From positions 186,001-250,000 of the forward strand of contig OZ251234.1 of assembly GCA_965240325.2 (NCBI GenBank): DNA of 64,000 bases, read 5' to 3'. The notes beneath the pieces were generated by a model. That model saw only the letters and a list, made by a program, of their open reading frames with translations, had not been told where the DNA came from and made no database searches. A program made the position numbers and the translations under genes. Source of the DNA: Rebecca billardiae RCC1528. Lineage: Eukaryota > Haptophyta. Below are positions 35,085 through 47,087 of this stretch, one piece after another. Numbering within the stretch: the first letter of the stretch is position 1; the number at the start of each line of letters is the position of its first letter.

Positions 35085-36415
35085 CTCCGGCACTATCCGC
35101 GTCACTGAGGTCCCAGTGCTCGCAGACAGAAACGTGGGTGCTGACTGATGATGAAGGCCACGCAAGTCACGCGCTATATAGCTAGTATATAGTATCGTCG
35201 TCTGCGCTGCGCGCTGCCACGCGATGCGGCAGACTTCGTTCGTCATCACTACGCGATATCTGATGACGCGCCGGTGACGGCGTTCGACCGTTGACACACA
35301 GTGAACAAAAACGGGATTATCGTCACCGTAACCTGTCCGACACGAGCCGATTTTCGGGGAAATTCTCGCATGGGCTGCACGAGCGCACAGAAGACGCTAC
35401 GGTGGTCGCGCAGGCGCTTGGTGAGTGCCCAGGGCATGGGACTGCAACATCCCAGCCAGCCTCCCCATCTCTCCGCCCCTCTCTGCCTCGCCGGGTTGCA
35501 CGCGGCTGGCCTGTCACGTAGCTCGTGAGCAGCCATTCGTGAGCGTGGAGCCCTGCTGCTCAGTGCGGCGATGCGGCGAGGCGAAGCGGCACGTACGATG
35601 GCGCATCTTACTCCAAAGGCAGTCTGCTGCCAGCACAGCCGCCCTCGCCGGAGTGCCTGGTCGTCACCTTCGTCGTGTGCACCTGTTGCGCGCGGCTGTC
35701 CACAAGCGTTTGCGCAGGCCTCCCCGGAGCCATTCAAGCACGCTCGTCCTCGACGAGACGTGCGCGAGGCACCGCGCGAGCGCGGGAACGGCCCTTCCCA
35801 GCATACTCCTGCACGGCCATCCACCTCGCCACAGCCTGCCATGTCACACTCCTCCCCGCACGCAGTGCCCGCGTGCCGCGTGCGAGGCCGGCCCAACCCC
35901 AGGCAGAAGGGTGCACAGATATTTTCGACTGCGAGGAGACGGCGGCGAGCACAGGCGCGCGGCGCCGTCCCGCGCTTCATTGGGATGTTCTAGACCAGTC
36001 GCGCGCCCGCGGCACCGCACCAGCCCTCTCCGCGTCGCGTGCCACTCCACACCGCGCGCGCCCTCTCGGGCGATGCGAGTCTCGCCATCGACGGCGATCT
36101 TGCGGCTGATTCGTACCCGCATGTATTCAACAAATACGACAAATCGCCGAGCTGAACGCACCTCGTCGCGCGATGGCATGGTCGCGCTGTGTGACGTCGC
36201 TCACCGCAGGAAATTCGGTACGCGACGAGAGCACGGCGCACGCGCACGGCGCGGCGTGGGAGGCGGGGCGGTGGTGTCCTCGAGCCATCCCGCCCGCGCC
36301 GCGGTGCGCCAGCCGCCACCTCGCCGCGCCGTGGCCCATGCCGCGCGGCAGGTGTCGACCACACCGACCTTGCCGCCCAAAAGAGGGCCGCACCGGAAAT
36401 TCTGTATTTGTTGAA

Positions 36416-37015
36416 GGGAAAAGTACCGTTGGTGGCACTTCGCCGAAAAATTGGTACCGTTGGTGGCGGGTACCGTTGGTGGCACTCCAGCCCAAATTTG
36501 GGCCCGTTGGTGGCAGTCGGCCGTGCGGCCGAAAACTTTCGCGCCTTCGCCGCGGGCGAGAAGGCCGGCGAGCAGGCCGGCACGCTGCGTTGGACGTGCG
36601 CGGCTCGCGCGCACGCGCGAGTGCAGGCCGTGTGTCAGTGGGCGCAGACTCAGCACGGCCGTGCGCGCCATGTCGCGTGCCGCCGCCGTGCATGGCGCTC
36701 GCACAGCGCCACCATCGCGCCGTCACATGCGAAAGCAGGGCGGCGGCGCGGCGCGGTGGTGGCGCGCGCCGGGTTGCGCGCACCGCCCCGTGGCAGTGTA
36801 CGCGGTGGGTGGCGACGCGCGTGGCCCTTGCGAGGCGCGCAGCCGCGCGCTCCGTGAACGCGCCGCAATTGCGCGCGCGCACGGCCGTGCTGCGGCGCTG
36901 CGGCCCCACAGGGCTGTGCGCATTGCGTAATGGTGGCGGTGATGCGCGGCTCGGCGGGCGACAGCGCGCGTGGCCCGCGCGGGGCGCGCAGCCGTGCGCC
37001 CCGTGGACGCGCCGC
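36416..37015 (+). repeat. Left 600-bp terminal inverted repeat
   Basis: Matches the complement of 40027-40627 almost base for base. It carries four CCGTTGGTGGC iterons at its outer end, likely transposase-binding sites (inference). Confidence 0.9.
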
Positions 37016-38672
37016 CGTCGCGCGGTGCGCGCGCGGCCGCGCCGCGGCGCGTGCTCGCAATGGTGGGCCGGCCACGCACGCGCGTGTGCGTGCGTCGCGC
37101 ATCAGCGCCAGAGCGCGCCGCCGGCGCGCGCAGGGCTGCGCGCACCACGTCAAGTGGTGCCCGCATGGCGGTGGTGATGCGCGGCGCGGCGGGAGACAGC
37201 GCGCGTGGCCCGTGTGAGGCGCGCAGCTGCACGTCCCGCAGAAGCGCCGCCATTGTGTGGGGCGCGCGCGGCCGCGCCGCGGTGCGCACTCCGCCCAACG
37301 CGGTGCGCGCAGCCCGGCCCGCACTGGCGCCGCGGCGCGGCCGTGCGCGCGCCGTGCGATGGCGATGCGCACGCGCAATGGCGGTGCTCCCGCTGGGCGC
37401 GCGGCTGCGCGTGGCTGCGAGCCGCGCGCGGGCCACGCGCGCTGTCGCCCACCGCACCGCGCATCACCACCGCCACGCGGGCACCACTTGACGCGGTGCG
37501 CGCACCCCTGTGCGCGCCGGCGCGAGCGCACCACAATTGCATGCGGTTAGTGCGGGCCGGGCTGCGCGCACCGCGCTGGGCGCTTCCCGTCTCTTGGACG
37601 TAGTGCGCGGCGACAGCGCGCGTGGCCCCGCGGGGTGCGCAGCTGCGCGCCTCGCTGACGCGCTGCTATTATTGGCTGTGCGCGGCCGCAACGTAGTGGC
37701 GCCGGCTCGCGCTGATGGCCTGCGCACACCACGCGGTGTGCCGGCGCCTGTGCCGACGCCTCCGCCACCGGTGCCGCTGCGCTCCGCGCAGCTGCTGCCA
37801 CCATCAGCTCAATCAACCACATCCGCCACCGCCACCGCCGTCGTTGCAGCCGCCCCCGCCGCCCCCGCCTCCGCCGCCTCGCTGCGAGCCGCAGCTGCTG
37901 CCACCCTGACTCACCTGAGCTCCACCACCGCCGCAGCCGGTGCCCCGGTGCCGCCGCAGCCACCCGCCGCGCAGCGGCTGCCACTTTCAGCCTCAGCCAC
38001 CGCCTTAGCCGGTGCAGCCGCCGCCGCCACCGCCGCCGTCACCCCCGCCCCCGTCCCCGCCGAGCGGCGCCGAGCGGCTGCTGCTGCCATCCTGAGCGCC
38101 GCCACCGCCGCCAATGGTGCCGCAGGTGCCGCCGTCGCCACGCGCAGCGCAGCGGCTGCCACCCTCAGCCACCACCTCAGCCGGTGCCGACGCCACCGCC
38201 ACTGCCGCCGCGCCGCTGCAGTCAGTGCCGCTGCCGCCGCGTGCCGCGAGGCAGCCCCCGTCCTCAACCTCCGTCACAGCAGCAGCAGCCACTTCAGCTG
38301 TGCCGCCGCCGCCGCCGCCGTTGCACGCAGCACTGCTGCCACCACAACTGCAGCTTGCAGCACCTGCTGATGGCTGCTCTGCAGGTCCAGCTGGCACGAC
38401 TGCAGGCCGTTCAGCAGCAAATCGCTTAGACTCGGGGTCGCTGCTGTCCAGGTTCTTCATCGTCAGGCTGCTGGTGCTGTTGCCGACACTGATGAGTCGT
38501 GGATGGTGATATACACCAGAGGCCCATTTTGACCACATGCTCACCGTTGCTGGTGCGCAATCGCCATCGTCTGAGTACAGTGCCCTCAACAATTGATTAA
38601 ACTTATTGTGTTTGACATACTGTTTATTATAATACCATCAGCTCTATCACTGCTCATGCCCACTGCTGCATG

Positions 38673-39934
38673 CTATCTGTCACTGCGCGTATAGCCCTTA
38701 CAGACCAGGTGGGTATATAAGCTGCATGGGCGGGTGATGTGTGGGCTCAGGCCCGTCAGGGCTGAGTCAGTCAGTAGAGAAATTGATGAGTGCTCAGGTA
38801 GTGCACAACCTGCTGACAGTGGGCAGGTGCTGTGAGGGGGCGCTGTACCACCACGATGGCAGGCAGGGATGGAAATAATCCACCCGGGCCCTGGCGCTGC
38901 AGCTGCATGGCCTTTGATACTGCCTAGCAGCCAGCCTAGCACTACAGCCTAGGGCCTGAGCAGTGCTACTTCAGTGCGCAGGCCACGTCTCTGCAGGGGT
39001 TGGTGGGGCGGAATGGCCCGGCCACAGTGCACTAGATGCACCTAGCCTGCCAGTGGCCCACCTGCTGATTGTTGTGTATGCCCTGTCGCACAGCACATAA
39101 GGCTCAGACGAAAATCAGCGGCGCACTGTGCTACTCTACACTCTGGGCTGAAAGAGGTGTGGGAGCCAACGGTCACGTCCGAGCTGGCCGGCTTCACATG
39201 CTGCCCAGAGGAGTCCTCCAATAGTCATCAACCCGGCTGACGTCATGATGCGTGGGTGGCTGGGTGCAGCTCGACCGAATGGAGAGTGCCTTAGCCGCAG
39301 GCGGTGTCCGTCATGCAAGCCTAGGCAGCCAGGAGTAGGTGTAGTGATGTGCAGGTGTGCTCTCCAGAGGGTAATCAATTGTTGAGAGGACTGTAGGTGC
39401 TCTTGCGGTAGCACATTGCGGGGATGGAAGGCAGCAAACGTGCGTTCATCAGCGGTGGGAAATGCAGTCAGCAGCTGCTGCCCCACATATGCTGCTCCAA
39501 ATGGGCTCTCTGGCTCAGCGCAGCTGAGCGCCAGGCTCCACCACTCCATGCTGCCAGCTGCACTGCACTGCAGTCCGAGCCAACATGAGGCATGCACAGC
39601 TGGTCGTCGTTCCTGTGGCCCACTCGAAAGTGGTCCCGCTTGAGACGCTTGCTCAGCTCTGCAGGAAGTGCACCACCCCTCACAAGCGACCGCTTAACTG
39701 CGTGCACCAACCGTCCAACGCCCGCAGCTGAGCCCACACCTTCAGGGCTGACTTGGCCTTGGCTGATGGCACAAGCACACAGTGCTGCTTCTGCACTTGA
39801 TTGAATGCCCTTGCAGCCTCCTGTTGCACAACATCGACGCCATCTGCTCTGCAGGCGAGCTCCACTGAAGTCAACGAGTCCACAGCAGAGTAGCCAACAG
39901 CCTTGAAGTGGGGCCCGCCTGCCTGCGTCCTCAC
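38673..39934 (-). pseudogene. Broken or intron-split ORFs inside the 4.2-kb transposon
   Basis: Minus-strand segments have balanced, protein-like composition in successive frames. 39934-39680 includes SVELACRADGVDVVQQEAARA and AFNQVQKQHCVLVPSAKAK. 39737-39468 includes ELSKRLKRDHFRVGHRNDDQ. 39597-39136 includes AYVGQQLLTAFPTADERTF. 38942-38673 is a further open piece. They may be exons or remnants of the element's transposase, but no catalytic DDE motif or named domain was recognised. Confidence 0.35.
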
Positions 39935-40026
39935 AAACTATAGTGCCACCTCAGACTCACCAGCTGCACCAAATGAGAATGCATGCATGGCTTGTCTACA
40001 TTTCCCTGCCTCAGTCCCATGCGATT

Positions 40027-40627
40027 GCGGCGCGTCCACGGGGCGCACGGCTGCGCGCCCCGCGCGGGCCACGCGCGCTGTCGCCCGCCGAGCCGCGCAT
40101 CACCGCCACCATTACGCAATGCGCACAGCCCTGTGGGGCCGCAGCGCCGCAGCACGGCCGTGCGTGCGCGCAATTGCGGCGCGTTCACGGAGCGCGCGGC
40201 TGCGCGCCTCGCAAGGGCCACGCGCGTCGCCACCCACCGCGTACACTGCCACGGGGCGGTGCGCGCAACCCGGCGCGCGCCACCACCGCGCCGCGCCGCC
40301 GCCCTGCTTTCGCATGTGACGGCGCGATGGTGGCGCTGTGCGAGCGCCATGCACGGCGGCGGCACGCGACATGGCGCGCACGGCCGTGCTGAGTCTGCGC
40401 CCACTGACACACGGCCTGCACTCGCGCGTGCGCGCGAGCCGCGCACGTCCAACGCAGCGTGCCGGCCTGCTCGCCGGCCTTCTCGCCCGCGGCGAAGGCG
40501 CGAAAAGTTTTCGGCCGCACGGCCGACTGCCACCAACGGGCCCAAATTTGGGCTGGAGTGCCACCAACGGTACCCGCCACCAACGGTACCAATTTTTCGG
40601 CGAAGTGCCACCAACGGTACTTTTCCC
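40027..40627 (-). repeat. Right 600-bp terminal inverted repeat
   Basis: Complement of 36416-37015, ending GGTACTTTTCCC at 40627 directly before the TTGTTGAA duplication. One-base indel relative to the left copy near 40511. Confidence 0.9.
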
Positions 40628-41663
40628 TTGTTGAATACAGACTTACCCGCGTGCCCGCGGTGCGGCGGCGGCGTGGCGGCGGCGTGGCGCCGGCGGCGGC
40701 GGCGCGGGCAGCCTGACGGGCCAGATAGGGCGCGCCAGGTCGGGGCGATCGTGATGGGATGGTTCTATACGCACCAGCGCGTGCTCCTGTGCATCTCAAG
40801 AGCGCGCTGGGCGCCCTCTCTCGCGCCTATGCCCATCCCACACGGTCTGAGAAGCCTCTGGTTGGACACCGTTGGCTGCGCGCTCGGTCGTGGCTGCCCG
40901 GCGGGTCGGAGAGGTCGAGGCGAGCCGGGTCGTTCGCGACGGACGATGCCTATGGATCATGGCGAGTGCCAGCACGCAGCTCGGGCGCGCGCCCGGCGCC
41001 TCCTCGCCGCGCTACATCCACACCAAGATCTGGCCCAAAAACAGGCTTCAAGAGCGAAAGTCAGTCTGGGAGCTGCTCAGGCCGCTGTGTGCGGTTTGGC
41101 GTACCGCAAACTTGTGGAGCGGGTGCCCACATGGGTTGGGCACAATGCTACAGAACGTTTTTCCGCGAAACACCACTTCCTCGCCTCTCCGCGCGCGTGC
41201 CGCGCGGCCCCCGTGAACTCATCTCAACAGGTCACGTGTGGCCGCCAGTGGGGCGAGGGTGGGCGAGGAGGGGCGGGGGAGGGTGACGCCGCCCCAGGAA
41301 ACCGCCTTGGCAAGCCGGCCGACGCCTCGCAGCCCCCCTCGCGGCAGTCATGCGCGCACGCCCGCCGCTCGGAGCGCGCCATCGATTCGAATGGGCGTGC
41401 GCACGACCGACCATGCTCAAACGGCTTCCGGCGCCCGATCTTTCTCCACTGTGGCGGCGCGAAGTGCCGCGAACGGGGCATGAAAAAAATTCCAGCGCAT
41501 CCCCACTGGGCGGAAGTGCGGACAGGTTACGGTGACGGCTAAAATCGATTTGTTTACTGTGCATGCTCCGTACAGCAGCCGGCCCTGGCGCGGAGTCATC
41601 GCGGCACCGACTCGGACCGTCGGACTGCTGTTACTGTGAGTCGTAGTCGCCAGATGGCGCGAG

Positions 41664-44600
41664 CTAAGCCGTCGCCATCGCGGCCGTCGCCGCGGCGCTG
41701 GGGTCGGCCGCGCCCGCTGCGCCGCCGCCGGTGGCCGCCGCCCTCGCCGCCGCGCCCGAGCCCGCGCCCGCGCCGCCGCCGCCCGGCGCGGCCGACGGCG
41801 TGCCGCCGAGCGCTGCGACGAGCGCGCCGAGCTCGGCGCGCAGCGTGGCCACCTCGCGCCGCACGAGCTGCAGCTCGGACGCGCCCACGTCCGCCTGCGC
41901 CTTCTCCGCCTCGTCGCGCGCCGCCGCGGCGCCGACGCGCGCGTGGTCCTCGTGCGCGCGCGCGTGCGACGCGAGCTCGTCTGCGAGCGCGGCGACGCCG
42001 CCGCCGAGCGTCACGTGCGCTGGCTGCTTGCTCGCGATCACGAAGATGCGGTCGCCGCGCTCGATCACGTCGTCGCGGCGCGGCGCGACGTACACGTACG
42101 CGCGCCGGCCCGAGTGCCGCTTGTACAGCCCGATGGCGAGGAGGCCGGAGCCGTCCTCGCCCAGCCGCGCGGCACGGCCGCCCGGCGGCGCCGCGCTGCC
42201 CGTCGGCGCGGCGCCCGAACCCCCGGCGAGCAACGTCTCGAACGCGTGCGCGAACGTGGCGCCGAGCAGCTGCGGCGGCGGCTGCACGAGCTGCAGGAAG
42301 GCGTGCGAGTCCGACGGGCTGAGCAGCACCTCGAGCAGCGCCAGCAGCTCGGGCACGAAGTAGAGGTGGCACAGCAGCGGGTAGAACATCGAGTCCGTGA
42401 ACACCGAGCCTGCCGCGTACGCTGGAGCGTCCAGATGCGAGCCGAGCTCGGAGGAGGAGGGCCACCACTCGGAGTGGTCGACCAGCCGGATCGCACCCGC
42501 CTCCTGCACCTCAGTCACCAGCCGGAAGGGCGGCGCGGACGCGGAGGAGGACGCGGACGCGCGGCCGCTCGCGCTCGCGCCGTCCGCCGCCGGGCTGGCG
42601 AGGCGCGCGCTGCTCGGCGCGCGCTGCTCGGAGGTCGGTTGGCGCCGCGCGCGCTCTCTCTCCGCCTGCCGCCGCAGCCGCAGGATGTGCACCTTGGCGG
42701 TGGCGATGACCTGCGTCGAATCGGACGGCTCCATCTCGGGCGACGAGATGCCGCCGTGCCCGCCGTGCCCGCCGTGCCCGCCGCCGCCGCCGCCCTCTGC
42801 GCGCCTCTGCGCCGCGCGCCGTGTGCCAAACGCCTCTGGCGTGGAGAAGAGGACACACCCGCTCGCCTCGAAGATGCCCGCGCGCACGAGGTCGGCGGAG
42901 ACCAGCGCGGAGCCGCGGACGTAGAAGGCGCGCGGGAACTGCGCGAGCAGCGACATGGCGCTCGGCGCCTCGGGCGGCGCGCTCGCGAGCACCGCGGCCG
43001 AGAGCCCCGGCTGCGACTCGAAGAGATGCGAGAGAAACAGGCCGAGGTCGCGCGGCCAGCCGCAGATCACGACGTGCGGCGGCGGCGGGTGCTGCGCCGA
43101 CGCGCCGCCCGCGCCGGCGGCGGCGGCGCCGGCCGCGGGCGCGACGCGCCCCCAGCCGCCGAACGGCCCGGCCGGCCCGGCGGCGGGCGGCGGGCTGCCG
43201 CGCTCCGAGACCTCCGCCTCCGCGCGCGCGGCCGCCTCTGCGAGCAGCCGCGCGCGCCGCTCGAGGTACGGCCGAAGGTCCGACACGCGCACGTCTGCCG
43301 CCGTGCGCGGCGGCGCGGCGGCGCGGCCGCCGGGCGAGGTGGCGGGCGCGGGTGCGGGCGCGCGCCTGCGCAGCAGCCCGCTCAGAGGCGGCGAGGCCGA
43401 GCGAGCGCCGCCGCCGCCGCCGCTGCCGCCATCGCCGCCGCCATCGCCGCCGCCGCCGGTGGCGGTAGTGGCGCCGCCGCCGCCCCCGCTGAGCCCGCGC
43501 GAGAGGCCAGCCCGGGAGAGCGCGCCCAGCCCCAGCGTGTCGAGCGCGGCGCGCATCGGCCCGGGCTCAGCCGCGCCGGGCTGCGGCGCGGCGGCGCCGT
43601 CCGCGTGCGCGGCCGGCGCGTCCGGCTCGTCCGCCGCCCCGCCGCCCTGCGCGCGCGGCGGCATGCCGACCTCCTCCAGCATGCGCATGTACCGCTCGAG
43701 CGCGCGCTTGGACGGCGCGAGGAAGAAACCGTCGGTGTGCCCGCCCGCCAGCCTGCGCGCGCGCTGCGTGAGGTGGATCTGGCCGCGCGTCGCGCGGCCG
43801 CTCACGCCGAGCAGGATGATGTTGAACCACTGGTACAGCAGCAGCGCCACCTCCGCGAACGTGTACCCGTCCACGGCGGGCGGCAGCGGCACGCGGTAGA
43901 TCTGAAAGTCGAGCCTGCCCGTGCGGCCGGCCGGAAGGGCGGAAGGGCGGAAGGGCGGCACGCACGGGGCGGGGCGTGCTGTGGGCGTGTGTGCGCGCGC
44001 GCGCGTGCGCGGTGCAGCCGGCGGCGGTGGGGTGCCGCGCGCGCGTCGAGGGCAACGACGACGCCGCGCGCCGCTCCGCGCGGGCGCGCCTCACCCGCGG
44101 TGGTAGGTTGTGCGCCACGCGTGCTCCGCGCCTGACGCGTCGTTGTTGCCCACCACCTTTGGCGCGTACAGCAGGTTGGAGAGGAGCGTGGCGCAGCCCT
44201 GGCACGTGGTGAGCGAGCGCGCGATCGCGCGCATCTTGAGCGTGGAGAGGTACACCTGGTTGGCCACGCCCATGCCTGCGCGGCGCGCCGAGCGCGCGCG
44301 CCGGCGCGGATGAGCGCGCGCGCCGCGCCGGCCGCGCCGCGCGGCGCCGCTCGGCGCGCGCCGCGCGCCGCGCGCCGCGCAGGCCGCCGCACCGGTGAGC
44401 AGCAGCCGGTTGGTCGTGTAGTGCGACTGGACAAAGACGGTGGGCAGCACAGGCAGCACCGCCCCCTCCGCCGGCCCCGCCGCCGCATCCGCCACGCCGC
44501 CCCCACCGCCCCCGCCCCCGCCGCCGTCCGCGAACGCCATGAACTTTTTGACGCCCACGACGCGCGTCACGGTGTCAAGGTCCGCGCGGCCGCGCTGCGT

Positions 44601-46997
44601 GTGCTCCGACACGTCCGACGAGACGAAGACGGCCTTGGCGCCGACGATGGCGTCGACGAAGGCCTCGGCGCGCGACGAGGCCACGTCGCCCTGCACGATG
44701 CACAGCCTCGCGCGCGAGATCCCCAGCGCCTCCACCAGCGCCTCGGGCTCGTAGCTCAGCGCGGGCCTTGGCGTGAGCAGCACGACCTTGGTCAGCTCCT
44801 CAGAGCCGCCGCCCAGCTCGACAAAAGTGGCGAGGAAGTAGCGCAGCTGCTGCGCGGAGAGCGGGCCGCAGAGCAGCACGTGGCGCGGCTCGCCCGGCCG
44901 CGGCAGCTGGCCGAAGCGCAGCCGGTCCTCCGCCAGCGCCGCCGCGAGCGCGCCGAACTGGCGCGGCAGCCAGCCGATGGTGAGCGCGATCGCGCCGATC
45001 GCAAACGCGCGCGAGAGCGAGGAGAGCGGGACAAAGTCGCCGTACCCGACGGTGGACATGGTGACGACGGCGAAGTAGACGTACGGGAAGAAGGCGCTCC
45101 ACGCGGCGGGCTCGTCCGTGTGCAGCGCGGGCGCCTCCTCGTTGAACACCGCCCCCGCGAACGAGAGCATGATCGAGAGGATGCCGAGACCGATCGCGAT
45201 CGCGCGCAGCTTGGCCGCGCTCAGCGAGTCGCCAAACACGGACCTGAAGATGGGCTGCAGCCCGTACAGCCGGAGGAAGCGGAGCCAGCCGAACTGGATG
45301 AGGAAGGTGGAGGCGTTGGCCTCGTAGAACGGCCGCGCGACGAAGTACAGCGCCACCTGCAGCCCGGGCATCGTGAGCAGGTCCACCGTCGACGCGAGTG
45401 AGGCGACGTACTTGAGCTTGTCGCGCGCGCCCAGCAGCTCTGCGCAGTACTCGAGGGTAAGCATCCAGAGGAACACCGCCTCGATGTCGTAGTGCCAGAC
45501 GGGGACGTCGTGCACGTGCCACGGGTGGCGGCAGCGCAGCGCGAGGCCCGACTCGTCGCGCAGGCACGGCCGCTCCCGGGTGATGAAGCTCGTCACCTGC
45601 ACCCACACGCCGCACCACAGCACGGTGCGCAGCATGCGTGACAGCTGGAACGCTCCGCGCCCGCCGCCCGAGCCGCGCTGCGCGAGCTCGAGCGCGCACG
45701 AGGCCGAGTCGGCGAGGCCGAGGCCGAGCGTGCTCAGCGCGCCCGCGACGAGCGCCGCGCACGACGACGCCGCCCCGCCCACGCCCGCCGTGCCGCCGCT
45801 CGCCGTGCTCAGCACGGGCGGCGGCGGCGGCGTGCCGAGACCGCCGCGCCCGCTGCCGCGCGCGCTGCCGCGCCCGCTGTCGCGCCCACTGCGCGCGCCC
45901 GAGCTCTCGTCCGCCGAGCCGCCGGCCACGCCGCCGCCCGCGGGGCGCGCGGCGGCGCTGCCGCCGCCGAGGGCACCGCCGAGCCGCCCGCGCGCCGACG
46001 CGCGCGCCGGCGAGGCCGGCAGCGAGCTCGCGCGCTCGAGCGCCGCGCCCGACCCGGCGGCGAGTGACGGGCTGCCGCGCGCCGAGTGCGCCGCCAAGCC
46101 GCTGCCGGCCGGCGCGTGCAGCGCGTCCGCGCCCGAGATCGAGCGGCGGTAGCCCATCGCCGCGCCGACCTGCGCGCGCGCGCGCTGCCTGCCCAGGTCG
46201 CGGAGCAGCCGCTCCGCCTCGCGCTCCGCCATCACCGCGTCGCCCGCGCGCGAGCCCTGCCGCACGAGCCCGAGTGCAGACAGGCGCTTTTGCGGCGGCG
46301 CGGCGGGCGCGCGCGGCTGCGCGGCAAACGAGCCGCCCTGCTCCGGCCACGCGCCGAGGGAGGCGGGCGCGGCGCCGCCGAGGGCGAGCTGCTGGCGCGT
46401 GAGCGCGCGCGGCACCTGCGTCACCAGCGCGGAGAGCACGTTGAGCACCAGGATCAGCAGCGCGTGCGCACCCAGCGCGATGGCCAGATAGACGAGCACG
46501 CCGCGCTGCCCGCGGAACGTGCCGCCAAACGGCGCAAAGTCCGCCTCGTCCTCGCCGGACTCCTCGGCGGACCAGCGCTCGACGACGACGAGCATCGGGT
46601 GCGCGCCGATCAGCGCGGCGAGCAGCAGCGGCATCAGCACCCAGCGCTCCAGCCACTTCCACTGCTCGTGCCGCGCGACAGACGGCCGGTCGGTCGCCCA
46701 TTCGTACGCCTGCGGCGGGAGCGAGCCGTTGCGGAGCGCGGGGGCGGCGAGCGTGTCGCCGTGCGAGAGGCGCTGGTGGCGGGCGACGGCCTCGTCCACC
46801 CCGCCCAGCCGCACGCTCGACACCGTCGCCATCCGGTCGATGCTCACCTTGTGCGGCGGGCTGGCCGGCGCAAACGGCCGGTGGCCGTCGGCCGCGCCCG
46901 CCGCGGCCGCGCCGCCGAGGCTCTTCGGCGGCGGCGAGGTTGGCACGCCATCGTCACGCCACAGCGGCGAGGGTGCGCGCCGACCCCACAGCTGCAT
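41664..46997 (-). CDS. Slo/BK-type potassium channel (voltage-sensor-like, pore, two RCK domains)
   Basis: One gene from two apparent ORFs: complement of 44393-46997, 44095-44275 and 41664-43914, 1678 residues. The introns are 117 and 180 bp; splicing restores LLLTGMGVANQVYLSTLKMRA and YHRGLDFQIYRVPLPP, the latter aligning with the RCK1-end region of Slo1. Helices: a first TM at about 118-140, a second at about 168-195, then S2-S6 ending with the filter TMSTVGYGDF (about 645-655). The S4-like segment WLRFLRLYGLQPIFR has few charges. RCK1 starts HVLLCGPL and RCK2 HVVICGWPRDLG; VIATAKVHILRLRR and FYPLLCHLYFVPELL match Slo RCK2 pieces. An obvious calcium bowl is absent. Long Gly/Ala/Ser inserts and a C-terminal coiled coil are extra. 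Expected role: K+ efflux gated by ions and possibly voltage. Confidence 0.9.
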
Positions 46998-47087
46998 CTC
47001 GGCCGCGCGCGGCGCCGCGCGAGGCTGGTTGTGCGGGGTCGCGCTGCTGCGGTGGGCGCCGCTTTCGCACCGGCCGCTGCCTCCGCG
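46998..47087. promoter_or_regulatory. 90-bp presumptive bidirectional promoter
   Basis: Only 90 bp separate the start codons of the Slo channel (46997, minus) and the helical protein (47088, plus), or 135 bp if the latter starts at 47133. Called from geometry; no core element recognised. Confidence 0.4.

Larger units (their letters stand above)
36416..40627. mobile_element. 4.2-kb DNA transposon with 600-bp inverted repeats and 8-bp target duplication
   Basis: TTGTTGAA is duplicated directly outside the element (36408-36415 and 40628-40635). The ends begin GGGAAAAGTACCGTTGGTGG and form inverted repeats of about 600 bp (36416-37015 and 40027-40627) with very few differences, for example one extra T near 40511. 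Four copies of CCGTTGGTGGC sit in the first 100 bp of each end (left copies at 36426, 36457, 36473 and 36504). Long inverted repeats with 8-bp duplication suggest Mutator-like or hAT-related mobility. The interior has secondary inverted segments (about 37140-37560), a Pro/Ala-coding stretch (37740-38370) and broken minus-strand ORFs. Near-identical ends imply recent movement. Confidence 0.85.
35297..41561. mobile_element. Possible outer DNA element with 43-bp imperfect inverted ends
   Basis: 35297-35339 (+) and 41519-41561 (-) are inverted copies of equal length. Both start CACAGT, diverge in the middle (about 8 mismatches) and share a perfect inner block CGTCACCGTAACCTGTCCG. No convincing target duplication is seen outside (TTGACA versus CATGCT). 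The enclosed 6.3 kb lies between convergent genes and contains the 4.2-kb element at 36416-40627, so this may be an older insertion interrupted by a younger one. No transposase was recognised in 35340-36407 or 40636-41518. Independent copies of one short element at both sites is the main alternative. Confidence 0.45.

Noticed and set aside
35249-35980. 243-residue minus-strand frame downstream of the 7TM-TIR gene
   Set aside because: Cys/Arg-rich with no recognisable motif, and it overlaps one of the 43-bp inverted ends of the possible outer element.
40640-41542. Long plus frame running from the transposon end toward the Slo gene
   Set aside because: It mixes the inverted repeat with unrelated sequence; no domain or splice pattern was found.
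43915-43961. Separate channel-tail gene starting at 43961 (MPPFRPSALPAG)
   Set aside because: This start lies inside the 180-bp intron; joining 44095 to 43914 restores a continuous Slo RCK1-end sequence.
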